DNA from: Actinopolyspora halophila DSM 43834
GTDB taxonomy: Bacteria > Actinomycetota > Actinomycetes > Mycobacteriales > Pseudonocardiaceae
Assembly (NCBI RefSeq): GCF_000371785.1
Contig: NZ_AQUI01000002.1
Span: 4,133,276 to 4,197,275, forward strand
Direction of reading: 5' to 3'
DNA length: 64,000 bases
Shown: positions 43,761 through 53,519 of the stretch, piece after piece
Layout of the letters: every line of letters starts with the position of its first letter
Position numbering within the stretch: the stretch's first letter is position 1
The notes under the pieces: generated by a model
What the model saw: only the letters and a program-made list of their open reading frames with translations
Told to the model about the DNA's origin: nothing
Database searches by the model: none
Program-made: the position numbers and the translations under genes

Positions 43761-44852
43761 TCAGAGGACCGCCGCGCGCAGGGAGAGCACGTCGGGCAGG
43801 TGCGCGGCCACCCGCGACCAGTTCTCCCCCCGGTCGAAGCTCGCGTACACCTCTCCCGAGCGGGAACCGAAGTACACACCGGCCGGGTCGGCGTCGTCGA
43901 GGCACAGGGCGTCGCGCATCACCGCGGACCAGAACCCCTCCGCGGGCAATCCGCGCCCGGACCAGCTCCAGGTACGTCCCGCGTCCTCGCTGCGGTAGAC
44001 CCGGCAGCGTCCGTCCGGTGGGAACCGGTGCTCGGCGGCGACGAGCGGGAAGGAGTAGACGATGTCCGGATCCTCGGGATCGACGGCTATCGGGAAACCG
44101 AAATCACAGGGCAGTCCGTCGGCGATGGACTCCCATGTCTCCGTCCCGTCATCGCTGCGGTACACGCCGTGGTGGTTCTGCAGGTAGAACCGCTCGGGCG
44201 CCACCGCGTTGCGCGCCACCTTGTGCACGCACTGACCGAACTCCGGGTACTCGTCGTCCGGCATGAACCGGGCCCTGATCCCCGTGTTCGCCGGGCGCCA
44301 GCTCGCACCGCCGTCCTCGGTCCGGTAGACCCCGCCGGTGGACATCCCCACGACCACGCGCCCGTTGTCCCGCGGGTCCGGCAGCACCGTGTGCACGGCC
44401 TGCCCTCCCCCGCCGGGGAACCAGTGCTCGCGGTGCGGATGGTGCCACAGCCCCCGCACGAGTTCGTAGTTCTCGCCCCCGTCCTCGGAGCGGAAGAGCG
44501 CGGACGGTTCCGTTCCCGCGTAGACGACGCCGGGCTCGGAGGCGCTCGCGGGGGTGATCTGCCAGATCCGCCTCAGCGCGGTCCCCGTGTCGCCGGGGAA
44601 GGCCACCGGGGCGCGCTCCGGTTCCCGCCAGGTGCTTCCCAGGTCGTCACTGGTGAACAGACTCGGACCGAAATGAGGGCTCTCGGCGCCGATCAGCACG
44701 CGCGGGGACGAGCGCTCGTCGACGGCCACGGCGGAGACCTCCGTCGTGGGCAACTGCGGGCCGGTCACTTCCCACTCGCCGCTACCGGTGTCCCCGCGTG
44801 CCAGCCACAAGCCTTTCCGGGTCCCGATAACGAGCAGTATCGACACCGACAC
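43761..44852 (-). CDS. Asp-box (BNR) beta-propeller protein, sialidase-like fold
   Basis: A 363-residue propeller with six Asp-box motifs of the SxDxGxTW type (SDDLGSTW, SEDGGENY, TEDGGASW, SDDGTETW, SEDAGRTW, SFDRGENW). It begins with VSILLVIGTRKGLWLARGD and has no signal peptide, so it is cytoplasmic, unlike secreted sialidases. The sialidase arginine triad cannot be identified, and true sialidase activity is doubtful. Similar proteins are found next to MoaD-like genes in other actinomycetes; the pair suggests a common function. The start is GTG with GGAGG five bases upstream. Confidence 0.82.
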   Translation of the reverse strand: MSVSILLVIGTRKGLWLARGDTGSGEWEVTGPQLPTTEVSAVAVDERSSPRVLIGAESPHFGPSLFTSDDLGSTWREPERAPVAFPGDTGTALRRIWQITPASASEPGVVYAGTEPSALFRSEDGGENYELVRGLWHHPHREHWFPGGGGQAVHTVLPDPRDNGRVVVGMSTGGVYRTEDGGASWRPANTGIRARFMPDDEYPEFGQCVHKVARNAVAPERFYLQNHHGVYRSDDGTETWESIADGLPCDFGFPIAVDPEDPDIVYSFPLVAAEHRFPPDGRCRVYRSEDAGRTWSWSGRGLPAEGFWSAVMRDALCLDDADPAGVYFGSRSGEVYASFDRGENWSRVAAHLPDVLSLRAAVL

Positions 44853-45032
44853 GACGACCTCCGAGACAGAGTGCGCTGTTTCTCGAGGAGAAAACTACTC
44901 CGTCCCCCGACAGTCGCCGTCCGAAGGAAGGTCCCCGGCCCGCCCCGATCCCGGCGATCGGGCACTCCCGGCGCCGGAGCCCCCACCCGGAGCAACCGGC
45001 GCCACCGCGAGCACGCCCGCGCACCGGGGCGG

Positions 45033-46136
45033 TCAGGCCAGTCGGGTCATCCAACCCTCCGGGTCGGAGAGCTTGCCGTACTGGATCCCGGTCAGCTGCT
45101 CACGCAGCTTCATCGTCAGCTCGCCCGGCTGGCCATCGGCGATGGTGAACTCGCCTTCGCGGTGCTTGACCTTGCCCACCGGGGTGATCACGGCGGCGGT
45201 ACCGCAGGCGAACACCTCGGTCAGCTCGCCGGAAGCGGCCTTGGCCTCCCACTCGTCGGTGGTCACGCGCCGCTGTTCGACCTCGACTCCCAACTTCTCG
45301 CCGAGGCTGAGCAACGAGGAGCGGGTGACCCCGGGCAGCAGGCTCCCGGTCAGCTCGGGAGTGACCAGGCGGGCCCGGTCACCGGACCCGAACACGAAGA
45401 ACAGGTTCATCCCGCCCATCTCCTCGACGGAGCGGCGCTGGACGGCGTCCAACCAGACGACCTGGTCGCATCCCATCTCCGCGGCCTGGGCCTGCGCGAC
45501 GAACGAGGCGGCGTAGTTGCCCGCGAACTTGGCCGCACCCGTTCCCCCCGGGCTCGCGCGGACGTACTCGTGGCTGAGCCAGACCGTCACGGGTTTGACG
45601 CCGCCCGCGAAGTAGGAGCCTGCCGGGGAGGCGATCAAGGCGTAGAGGTAGCTGCCCGCGGGCCTGTTCACCCCGAGCGTCTGCTCCGTGGAGATCATGA
45701 ACGGCCGCAGGTACAGCGAGCTCTCCCCCTCTTCCGGAACCCACTGCTCGTCCACGCTCAACAGTTCGCGGAGCGAGTCGAGGAAGGTCTCCTCGGGGAG
45801 TTCGGGCATGGCCAGTCTGCGAGCCGAGTCCCTGAACCTGGTCGCGTTGGCCTCCGGCCGGAAGGAGGCGACCGAACCGTCGGGCTGGCGGTAGGCCTTC
45901 AGTCCCTCGAAGATCGCCTGCCCGTAGTGCAGCACCGTTGTCGCCGGATCCAGATTGATCGAGTGATACGGCTCCAGGCGCGCGTCGTGCCACCCCTTCT
46001 CCGAGCTCCACCCGATCGTGACCATGTGATCGGTGAAGTACTTCCCGAATCCGGGATTCTCCAATACCTGAGCACGATGCTCGGCACTTGCCGGTTGCGG
46101 GTTTTCGGTCCGGGAGAACGAGAGGGGTTGGTTCAT
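45033..46136 (-). CDS. ilvE: branched-chain amino acid aminotransferase
   Basis: A 367-residue class IV PLP aminotransferase, syntenic with Rv2210c. It interconverts Leu, Ile and Val with their 2-oxo acids, using glutamate as amino donor. The PLP lysine is near residue 203 in [27 protein letters not shown] and [15 protein letters not shown] are class IV motifs. ATG 46136 has TACGGT exactly 6 nt upstream and no RBS, fitting a leaderless mRNA; an in-frame start at 46160 is therefore rejected. The 180-bp gap on its 3' side, up to 44853, shows nothing recognised. Confidence 0.95.
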   Translation of the reverse strand: MNQPLSFSRTENPQPASAEHRAQVLENPGFGKYFTDHMVTIGWSSEKGWHDARLEPYHSINLDPATTVLHYGQAIFEGLKAYRQPDGSVASFRPEANATRFRDSARRLAMPELPEETFLDSLRELLSVDEQWVPEEGESSLYLRPFMISTEQTLGVNRPAGSYLYALIASPAGSYFAGGVKPVTVWLSHEYVRASPGGTGAAKFAGNYAASFVAQAQAAEMGCDQVVWLDAVQRRSVEEMGGMNLFFVFGSGDRARLVTPELTGSLLPGVTRSSLLSLGEKLGVEVEQRRVTTDEWEAKAASGELTEVFACGTAAVITPVGKVKHREGEFTIADGQPGELTMKLREQLTGIQYGKLSDPEGWMTRLA

Positions 46137-46142
46137 GCGCGT

Positions 46143-46148
46143 ACCGTA
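46143..46148 (-). promoter_or_regulatory. -10 box of a predicted leaderless promoter (ilvE)
   Basis: TACGGT on the minus strand, 6 nt before ATG 46136. Confidence 0.55.
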
Positions 46149-46347
46149 TCGCGCCCTCAAGAGCAGTGGAAACCGGACCGGGAAAAGTTGGCCTTCCGAG
46201 TTTTACCTGTTTTCAATGTCGGGAGCACGACCATCGCTTTTCCGTTCGGTGCCCGGTCGAGCACGTACCGTGCGAGCAATCGGGAATTTCCCGACGATTC
46301 CCCTGAGCGACGGACGACAGCACGTGGAAGGGGCGTCCCGGGCGCAG

Positions 46348-47601
46348 TCAACCACGCGTCGCCGACCCCGTCCGGTCGACCAGGGCCCCGCACACCGGCG
46401 GCACCAACACCGCTCCCAGTGTGAACAACATCGCAGGCACGGGCATGCTCATCGCCAGGATCACGGACAATCCCATTCCCAGGCAGGCCGTCCGCGTCGA
46501 CCAGGTCCACTCGTCCACCAGCAGCACCCTTGCCGCGGCGTTGACGAAGGCGTAGTGCACCAGCAGACAGCACGCGGCCACCCCCGTGGCCAAAGCCGGC
46601 GTGACGAACAGGGCGAGGAGGACGGCCGCCGCGGCCAGGACCAGTTCGAGCAGGTACGGAGTCCCGTTACCGCCGCGGCGTCCCAGCGAAGCGGGTAGTT
46701 CCCCGTCGGAGATCACGGCCAACCCGGTCGAGCGACCGGATTCGAGCGCGCCCAGCAGCACCGGTGTCATGGCCAGCGCCGCCCCCAGGCCCACCCCCGA
46801 GGTCAACGTGGCCGCGTCCGCCGCGCGCAGCGCGTCGAGCAGCGGGGCTGGGGACAGCCCCAACCGCGCCGCACCCAGCTGACGGATCACCGCGAAGGAG
46901 ACGGTCAGCAGCACGACCGCCGTCGCAGAGACCCCGAGGAGCGCTCCGCGCCGCACCGCCGCACGAGGATGCCGATCCCGCTCCGCGTCCGGAGCCGTAA
47001 GACGCTCGAACCCGAGGAAGGCGAAGAAGAAGAAGCCCGCCGAGGAGGTGATGGCCAGCGGCCCGTGCTCGACTCCGGTGCTCACCGGAACGGGAGCGAT
47101 CGACAGGCACGCCGTGACCACCACGGTCAGCACAGCCAGGGTCAGTCCCAACCAAAGCCACCCGGAAAGCCCGCGGATGCGCAGCCCCGCCGTGGAAACC
47201 AGCACGACGAGCAGCAGAACGGCCGCTGCGGTCACCGGGTTCGGCGTGGGCAGGTACTCGGCCACGGCACCGGCGATCGCCGCCATGGCGGCGACATGTC
47301 CGAAGAGACCGGTGCCCGCCGCCACACGTCCCGGAAGAACCCCCAGCTTGTCCCGCACGCAGCTGTAGGCGGCACCCGCACCCCGGTAGGAAGCCGACTG
47401 GTGCGAAGTGGACACCACGGCGCACCACGCCGTGAGCGCGGCCAACGGCACCGCGATCAAGGTCCAACGCCCGGCCACGCCCGCGGCCGGGGAAAGCCCC
47501 ACGAAAACGCCTGCCCCCAGCATCCCCCCGAGGCCGAGCGGAATCGTCCGTAGCCCCGCCCTCCACGGGGAGGCCCCAGCTAGTCCGGCCACGCAAACCA
47601 T
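46348..47601 (-). CDS. APC-family amino acid/polyamine permease
   Basis: A 417-residue integral membrane transporter with about 12 hydrophobic helices. The first helix motif GLGGMLGAGVFVGLSPAAG and the SAGFFFFAFLGFERL helix VI segment are typical of the APC superfamily. Substrate is likely an amino acid or amine taken up by proton symport; which one is not predictable. ATG 47601 touches a GAGG; GTG 47592 has it 9 nt upstream and may be the true start. It is downstream of nothing obviously metabolic, but ilvE lies on the same strand about 210 bp further on. Confidence 0.88.
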   Translation of the reverse strand: MVCVAGLAGASPWRAGLRTIPLGLGGMLGAGVFVGLSPAAGVAGRWTLIAVPLAALTAWCAVVSTSHQSASYRGAGAAYSCVRDKLGVLPGRVAAGTGLFGHVAAMAAIAGAVAEYLPTPNPVTAAAVLLLVVLVSTAGLRIRGLSGWLWLGLTLAVLTVVVTACLSIAPVPVSTGVEHGPLAITSSAGFFFFAFLGFERLTAPDAERDRHPRAAVRRGALLGVSATAVVLLTVSFAVIRQLGAARLGLSPAPLLDALRAADAATLTSGVGLGAALAMTPVLLGALESGRSTGLAVISDGELPASLGRRGGNGTPYLLELVLAAAAVLLALFVTPALATGVAACCLLVHYAFVNAAARVLLVDEWTWSTRTACLGMGLSVILAMSMPVPAMLFTLGAVLVPPVCGALVDRTGSATRG

Positions 47602-47923
47602 CCTCGTAGTAGTGCCGCTCCCCCGGTGGCACTTCGCGCTCTTACGTGAGGGGACAGTCTACGCCGACCGCCAACTCCACCGTCCCGGAGACGTCGTCAC
47701 CGCGGAGCACTCCCTCCGAAGGGCCCACACGCGGAAGCCCGCCCCCAGACCCGCGCACCCCCGGGGAGTCCACACCACAACGGGTGACGGTCCGGAAACC
47801 CAACGACACGAAACGGACTGCTGCGCGTCCGGGACAAGCACCGTTCTACAGTGCCTGCGGAAGGGATAACCCGTGGGTCGACACCATCCCTCGTCCCCAC
47901 GGCACGGTCCGGGAGGAGCATAC
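47602..47923. other. 322-bp divergent region between the permease and pepA
   Basis: No gene is supported. It should contain both promoters. I see no clear -35/-10 pair or dyad. Confidence 0.4.
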
Positions 47924-49417
47924 GTGACAACGCCCAAACTCACCCTCGTCGACAACGCGGCCACCAAGCTGACGGTCGAGACCCTGGTGATCGGCACCGT
48001 CGAGGGAACGGACGGACCCGAACTCGCCCAGGGAACCAACGAACTCGCCGCGGCCTTCGACGGAAACCTCACCGAGGTGCTGACCCTGCTCGGCGCCAAG
48101 GGCAAGGCCGAGGAAGTGGTCCGGGTTCCCGCGAGCGGATCGGTCCGCGCGAACGTGCTGCTCGCGGTCGGCCTGGGGAAACGCGACGAGAACGGGGAGA
48201 TCCCGAGCGAGCCGATCCGACGCGCGTCCGGAGCCGCGGCCCGCACGCTGAGCGGTGTCTCGCACGCGGCCACCACTCTGTCCGTGTTGGACCTCTCCGC
48301 GACCGTCCAGGGAACCGTGATGGGGGCCTACTCCTACACGCGTTACAAGTCCCAGCCCGGTGAGGATCCGGTTTCCAAGGTCGACCTGCTCGTGCCCGAG
48401 GCCAAGAACGAGACGGCGAAGTCGGCGTTGAAGGGCGCGACGGCGATCGGGGAGGCGGTCAACGCCGCGCGCGACCTGATCAACACGCCCCCGAACGACC
48501 TCCCCCCGGCGACCTTCGCCGAACGAGCCAACGAGCTCGGCAAGGCCGCCGGCCTGGAGATCGAGACGATGGACGCCGACGAGCTGCGCAAACACGGCTA
48601 CGGCGGAATCACCGGGGTCGGCGCGGGGTCCTCCCGGCCTCCGCGGCTGGTGCGGATGCGGCACAAGGGCCCCAAGGGCGCGCGGAAGGTGGCGCTCGTC
48701 GGCAAGGGCATCACCTTCGACACCGGAGGCATCTCCCTCAAGCCCGCAGCGGGCATGGAGGACATGACCTCGGACATGTCCGGTGCCGCCGCCGTGGTGG
48801 CGACCATGGTGCTCGCGGCCAAGCTCAACTACCCGCTGGACATCACGGCCACGGTCCCCATGGCCGAGAACATGCCGTCCGGGAACGCCTACCGCCCCGG
48901 TGACGTCCTCACGATGTACGGCGGCAAGACCGTCGAGGTGCTCAACACCGACGCCGAGGGCAGGCTGATCCTGGCCGACGCGATCACCCGTGCCTGCGAG
49001 GACGAGCCGGAATACCTGATCGAGGCCTCGACCCTCACCGGCGCGCAGCAGGTCGCGCTCGGCAAGCGCACACCGGGAGTGATGGGAAGCGAGCGGTTCA
49101 GGGACCGGGTGGCCGAACTGTCCAAGGCGACCGGTGAAGCGGGCTGGGCCATGCCCCTGCCCGAGGAACTGCGTGGCGAGCTCGACTCCAAACTGGCCGA
49201 CATGAGCAACGTCACCGGCCAGCGGTGGGGTGGCATGCTGGTTGCCGGGCACTTCCTGAGCGAGTTCGTGGCCGAGGACACACCCTGGGCGCACATCGAC
49301 GTGGCCGGTCCCGCGTACAACTCGAACTCCCCGTGGGGCTACACCCCCAAGGGAGGCACGGGTGTTCCGGTGCGGACCATGGCGGCCACGCTGGCCGACA
49401 TCGCCGAGCACGGCTGA
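47924..49417 (+). CDS. pepA: leucyl aminopeptidase (M17)
   Basis: A 497-residue cytosolic M17 aminopeptidase, syntenic with Rv2213. It removes N-terminal residues from peptides using two metal ions. The catalytic/metal block GKGITFDTGGISLKP (about 260-274) and the signature NTDAEGRL (about 341-348) are intact. The GTG at 47924 has GGGAGGAG about 5 nt upstream; the upstream in-frame extension is not homologous. It is convergent with the small gene at 49535. Confidence 0.95.
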   Translation: MTTPKLTLVDNAATKLTVETLVIGTVEGTDGPELAQGTNELAAAFDGNLTEVLTLLGAKGKAEEVVRVPASGSVRANVLLAVGLGKRDENGEIPSEPIRRASGAAARTLSGVSHAATTLSVLDLSATVQGTVMGAYSYTRYKSQPGEDPVSKVDLLVPEAKNETAKSALKGATAIGEAVNAARDLINTPPNDLPPATFAERANELGKAAGLEIETMDADELRKHGYGGITGVGAGSSRPPRLVRMRHKGPKGARKVALVGKGITFDTGGISLKPAAGMEDMTSDMSGAAAVVATMVLAAKLNYPLDITATVPMAENMPSGNAYRPGDVLTMYGGKTVEVLNTDAEGRLILADAITRACEDEPEYLIEASTLTGAQQVALGKRTPGVMGSERFRDRVAELSKATGEAGWAMPLPEELRGELDSKLADMSNVTGQRWGGMLVAGHFLSEFVAEDTPWAHIDVAGPAYNSNSPWGYTPKGGTGVPVRTMAATLADIAEHG

Positions 49418-49534
49418 CGGCGCGGACTCGACCCTTCGGCCCCCGGCTTCGGGTGCCGAACCGGCCGAACCCGGCGGGACGTCTCCGGACGGATCCGAAC
49501 GGGCGACGCCGCCGCGAACACCGCCGCGGGCGAG

Positions 49535-49888
49535 TTACTCCTCCTCCAGCCTGCGGCGGTGCTCGCGGCGGCGCAGTACGCGCTGCTTTCGCTGGTAATC
49601 ACGCATCCGCTGCGGATATCCGACCTTGTGCACCTCGTAGAACGGAATGCCGAGGCGATGTGTGAAACGCATCGCCGCGTCGCGGTCACCTATCCGACGC
49701 CGGGTCCACTCGCCGTCGTGAGCGACGAAGACGATCGTTGCCTCGGTCATCTGCGTCGGTGGTTCCAGGAAACCTTCGACACCCCGTCGCTCGGACGCCC
49801 ACTGTCGGAGATGCTCGGTGTCCTGGTTCCGCTCCGCTCGTGGGCGTCTCTGCCCCCCACGACGGCGTAGACGCTCGAACAAACCCAC
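49535..49888 (-). CDS. small conserved actinobacterial protein, unknown function
   Basis: A 117-residue basic protein. The core MTEATIVFVAHDGEWTRRRIGDRDAAMRFTHRLGIPFYEVHKVGYPQRMRDY is well structured. The flanks are arginine-rich (about 1-20 and 95-117), which suggests nucleic-acid or ribosome binding. Homologues near pepA and lpd in other actinomycetes are often labelled oxidoreductase, but I see no cofactor motif. The GTG start has AAGGAGG 5 nt upstream. It is divergent from the lipoamide dehydrogenase gene. Confidence 0.8.
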   Translation of the reverse strand: MGLFERLRRRGGQRRPRAERNQDTEHLRQWASERRGVEGFLEPPTQMTEATIVFVAHDGEWTRRRIGDRDAAMRFTHRLGIPFYEVHKVGYPQRMRDYQRKQRVLRRREHRRRLEEE

Positions 49889-50116
49889 GATTCCCTCCTT
49901 GAGCAGCTACCACGATATTGCCAGTCCGGGCATAAAAAGCGGTTCGTCCGTTGTTGAGAAGTGCGAGGACTGTGATCTTCGCGCCATTTGCCCCGGCAAC
50001 CCCAGCAGCCCGTGTCGCGCCCGTGGCTCACGTGGTGACAAGATGGCTTCCGGTGGCGGGGGATCCTCCGTCCCAGCAGCAGTGAATGAACAATGATGCC
50101 TGTCGAGGAGTGCGAA

Positions 50117-51487
50117 GTGACCGACACGTCCGCCGATCTAGTCATCCTCGGTGGCGGCTCCGGCGGCTACGCCTGCGCTTTCCGCGCGGCGGAGCTGGGC
50201 CTTTCCGTCACCCTCATCGAAAAGGACAAGCTCGGTGGGACCTGTCTGCACCGAGGGTGCATCCCCACCAAAGCCTTGTTGCACGCCGCCGAGGTCGCGG
50301 ATTCCACACGCGAGAGCTCCCAGATCGGTGTGAAAGCCTCCCTCGAGGGCATCGACATGGACGGTGTCAACTCCTACAAGGACGGCATCGTCACCAAGCT
50401 TCACAAGGGCCTGCAGGGGCTGGCCAAGGCCCACGAGGTCAATTACGTGGAGGGCGCGGGGACACTCGTCGACGCCAACACCGTCGAGGTCGACGGGACC
50501 CACTACACCGGGAACAACGTCGTACTCGCCACCGGGTCCTATTCCAAGACCCTGCCGGGGCTCGAGTTCGGCGGCCGCGTCATCGCCAGTGAGCAGGCAC
50601 TCAACCTCGACCACGTGCCGGAGAAGGTGGTCGTCCTCGGCGGCGGCGTCATCGGAGTCGAGTTCGCCAGCGTGTGGCGCTCCTTCGGGGCCGAGGTGAA
50701 CGTCGTCGAGGCTCTCCCCCATCTGGTGCCCAACGAGGACGAGTCCAGCTCGAAGCAGCTCGAGCGTGCCTTCCGCAAGCGCGGCATCAAGTTCTCCACC
50801 GGGGTCAAGTTCACCGGCGCGCAGCAGACCGACGAGGGCGTGACGGTCAGTCTGGAGAACGGCGAGACGCTGGAAGCCGACCTGCTGCTCGTCGCCGTGG
50901 GCCGCGGCCCGAACACGGCCGGGCACGGTTACGAGGAGGCCGGGGTGTCGCTGGAGCGCGGCTTCGTGCGCACCGACGAACGCCTCCGCACCAACCTTCC
51001 CGGCGTCTACGCGGTCGGTGACATCGTCCCCGGCCTGCAACTGGCGCACCGCGGTTTCCAGCAGGGCGTGTTCATCGCCGAGGACATCGCCGGGCTCAAC
51101 CCCCCGGTCATCGACGAGGCCGGCATCCCGCGGGTGACCTACAGCAACCCCGAGGTGGCCTCGGTCGGACTCACCGAGAGCGACGCGCGGGAGCAGTACG
51201 ACAAGGTCGAGACCTTCACCTACGACCTGGCGGGCAACGGCAGGAGCCAGATCCTCAAGACTTCGGGATCGGCCAAGGTAGTCCGCGCCGCGGACGGACC
51301 GGTTCTCGGTCTGCATCTGGTCGGTGAGCGAGTGGGCGAACTCATCGGCGAGGCACAGCTCATCTACAACTGGGAAGCTCTCCCCGAGGACGTGGCCCCG
51401 CTGGTTCACCCCCACCCGACGCAGTCGGAGGCACTCGGCGAGGCACATCTCGCCCTGGCGGGCAAACCACTGCACGTGCACGGCTGA
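50117..51487 (+). CDS. lpdA: dihydrolipoamide dehydrogenase (E3)
   Basis: A 456-residue FAD/NAD flavoprotein that reoxidises dihydrolipoyl groups of 2-oxoacid dehydrogenase complexes. FAD-binding GGGSGG is at 12-17 and the redox disulfide is Cys43/Cys48 ([12 protein letters not shown]). [16 protein letters not shown] is the NAD motif, and the C-terminal active-site His-Glu pair is in [13 protein letters not shown] (near 434). GTG 50117 has GAGGAG 6 nt upstream; an ATG at 50093 is less likely. The acyltransferase follows 65 bp downstream, so both probably form one operon, as in Streptomyces; M. tuberculosis has lpd elsewhere. Confidence 0.96.
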   Translation: MTDTSADLVILGGGSGGYACAFRAAELGLSVTLIEKDKLGGTCLHRGCIPTKALLHAAEVADSTRESSQIGVKASLEGIDMDGVNSYKDGIVTKLHKGLQGLAKAHEVNYVEGAGTLVDANTVEVDGTHYTGNNVVLATGSYSKTLPGLEFGGRVIASEQALNLDHVPEKVVVLGGGVIGVEFASVWRSFGAEVNVVEALPHLVPNEDESSSKQLERAFRKRGIKFSTGVKFTGAQQTDEGVTVSLENGETLEADLLLVAVGRGPNTAGHGYEEAGVSLERGFVRTDERLRTNLPGVYAVGDIVPGLQLAHRGFQQGVFIAEDIAGLNPPVIDEAGIPRVTYSNPEVASVGLTESDAREQYDKVETFTYDLAGNGRSQILKTSGSAKVVRAADGPVLGLHLVGERVGELIGEAQLIYNWEALPEDVAPLVHPHPTQSEALGEAHLALAGKPLHVHG

Positions 51488-51552
51488 CGCGCAGCGCTCA
51501 ACCGGAAAACGCCCGTCCACCACACGCCACGAGTACGAGGAGTCAGCAAAAG

Positions 51553-53349
51553 ATGGCCTTCTCTGTCCAGATGCCGGCACTCGGTGAGAGCGTCAGCGAG
51601 GGCACGATCACCCGGTGGCTCAAACAGGTCGGAGACACCGTCGAAGTCGACGAACCCCTCCTGGAGGTCTCCACCGACAAGGTCGACACGGAGATCCCCT
51701 CTCCCGCCGCCGGTGTAGTGCAGCAAATAGTAGCCAGCGAGGACGACACCATCGAGGTCGGTGGTGAACTGGCCCTGATCGGGGACAGCAGCGAGACCCC
51801 GCCCGCGCAGGAGCAGCCGGCGCAGGCGGCCGAGCAGGCCGCCCCCGAACCGGCACCGGAACCGGAACCGGCTCCCGAACCCGAGCCCACCCCCCAGCAG
51901 GCTTCGGCCTCCCGGCCCGAGCAGTCCGGGGCGGGCGCGGCCCAGGGATCCGACGTGCAGATGCCCGCCCTGGGTGAGAGCGTCAGCGAGGGCACGATCA
52001 CCCGGTGGCTCAAACAGGTCGGAGACACCGTCGAAGTCGACGAACCCCTCCTGGAGGTCTCCACCGACAAGGTCGACACGGAGGTTCCCTCGCCCGTCGC
52101 GGGAACGATCCTGGAGATCGCCGCGGGCGAGGACGACACCGTCGAGGTCGGTGCGAAACTCGCCGTGGTCGGTGAACAGGGCGCGGCCCCGTCCGGGGGA
52201 ACCGCTCCCGCGCCCGAGCAGCCGAAGCAGCAGGAGCAACCCGCTGCCTCCGCTCCGGCACCGCAGCCCGCTCCCGAACCCGCCGAGGCGGAGGCGCCCG
52301 CACCGCAGCCCCCTCCAGAACCGCAGCAGCCGGAGCAGCCCGCCGCTGCCCAACCCGCGGTGGCGGAACGGGAGGAGGCCGAGGCCTCGGCCCCTTACGT
52401 CACCCCGCTGGTGCGCAAACTCGCCAACGAACACGGGATCGATCTGCGTTCGCTGCAGGGAACCGGTGTCGGCGGGCGCATCCGCAAGCAGGACGTGCAG
52501 GCGGCCATCGCCGAGCGTTCCCAGCCGCAGGAGAGCGGCGGACAGCAGCCCTCCGGCACCAAGGCGCCGGTGAACGAGCCCGCGACCACCGCGGCCGACC
52601 AGGAGCCCTCCCCGGAGGACAAGGCACTGCGCGGCACCACCCAGAAGATGTCGCGGCTGCGGCAGGTACTGGCCCAGCGGATGGTCGACTCCCTGCAGAC
52701 GGCGGCGCAGCTGACCACGGTCACCGAGGTCGACGTCACCAGGATCGCCCGGCTGCGGGAACAGGCCAAGGAGAACTTCGAATCCGCCGAGGGGGTCAAA
52801 CTCTCCTTCCTGCCCTTCTTCGCCAAGGCCACCGTCGAAGCGCTGAAGCTGCACCCGAAGCTCAACGCCTCGGTCGACGAGGAAGCCAAGGAGATCACCT
52901 ACCACGGTGCGGAGCACCTCTCGATCGCCGTGGACACCGAACGCGGGCTGCTCAGTCCGGTGGTCCACGACGCGGGTGACCTCAATCTCGGCGGACTCGC
53001 GCGCAAGATCGCCGACGTCGCCGAGCGCACCAGGGACAACAAGGTCAAGCCAACCGAGCTCAGCGGAGGCACGTTCACGCTGACCAACACGGGCAGTCGC
53101 GGCGCCCTGTTCGACACCCCGATCCTGAACCCACCACAAGTGGGCATGTTGGGGACCGGAATGGTCGTGAAGCGCCCGGTGGTCGTCTCCGACGAGGCGG
53201 GGGGCGACACCATCGCCATCCGCTCGATGGCCTACCTGGCGTTGTCCTACGACCACCGGCTCGTCGACGGCGCCGACGCGGCCCGCTTCCTGAACACGGT
53301 CAAGCAACGGCTGGAGGAGGGGTCCTTCGAGGCCGACCTCGGCCTGTGA
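51553..53349 (+). CDS. sucB: dihydrolipoamide acyltransferase (E2) with two lipoyl domains
   Basis: A 598-residue E2 equivalent to DlaT (Rv2215). The order is lipoyl domain 1 (about 1-77, lipoyl-Lys43 in STDKVD), Pro/Glu/Ala linker, lipoyl domain 2 (about 131-207, Lys173), a second long linker, the E3-binding domain (about 282-318, [15 protein letters not shown]), then the acyltransferase core. The catalytic histidine is in [10 protein letters not shown] (about residue 567). It forms the core of pyruvate and/or oxoglutarate dehydrogenase. A 111-bp stretch is identical in both lipoyl domains. GAGGAG lies 11 nt before the ATG. The lipoylation genes lipB and lipA lie downstream. Confidence 0.96.
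   Translation: MAFSVQMPALGESVSEGTITRWLKQVGDTVEVDEPLLEVSTDKVDTEIPSPAAGVVQQIVASEDDTIEVGGELALIGDSSETPPAQEQPAQAAEQAAPEPAPEPEPAPEPEPTPQQASASRPEQSGAGAAQGSDVQMPALGESVSEGTITRWLKQVGDTVEVDEPLLEVSTDKVDTEVPSPVAGTILEIAAGEDDTVEVGAKLAVVGEQGAAPSGGTAPAPEQPKQQEQPAASAPAPQPAPEPAEAEAPAPQPPPEPQQPEQPAAAQPAVAEREEAEASAPYVTPLVRKLANEHGIDLRSLQGTGVGGRIRKQDVQAAIAERSQPQESGGQQPSGTKAPVNEPATTAADQEPSPEDKALRGTTQKMSRLRQVLAQRMVDSLQTAAQLTTVTEVDVTRIARLREQAKENFESAEGVKLSFLPFFAKATVEALKLHPKLNASVDEEAKEITYHGAEHLSIAVDTERGLLSPVVHDAGDLNLGGLARKIADVAERTRDNKVKPTELSGGTFTLTNTGSRGALFDTPILNPPQVGMLGTGMVVKRPVVVSDEAGGDTIAIRSMAYLALSYDHRLVDGADAARFLNTVKQRLEEGSFEADLGL
51583..51693 (+). repeat. 111-bp identical direct repeat, first copy (lipoyl domain 1)
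   Basis: Identical base for base to 51973-52083, at a spacing of 390 bp (130 codons). Sequence on both sides diverges at once, including synonymous changes. Confidence 0.95.
51973..52083 (+). repeat. 111-bp identical direct repeat, second copy (lipoyl domain 2)
   Basis: Second copy of the lipoyl-domain segment; includes the codons around the lipoylated lysine. Confidence 0.95.
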
Positions 53350-53391
53350 CCGCACCCGCGCGGTGACCTCCTCCGCGTGAAGCGCCGATAC

Positions 53392-53433
53392 GGCCGGGGC
53401 CGTCCCACTCCGTCGGGGCGGCCCCGGCCTTTT
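53392..53433 (+). terminator. terminator after sucB
   Basis: 11-bp perfect stem GGCCGGGGCCG/CGGCCCCGGCC with a 16-nt loop, followed by TTTTC. Confidence 0.75.
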
Positions 53434-53519
53434 CGCGTCCTGCCCGCGCACCACCGGTAGTACTCACCAACCGCGCGGAAGACCTCGCGTTGTGGCGACC
53501 ATTGCGCGAAGATCAGGGC

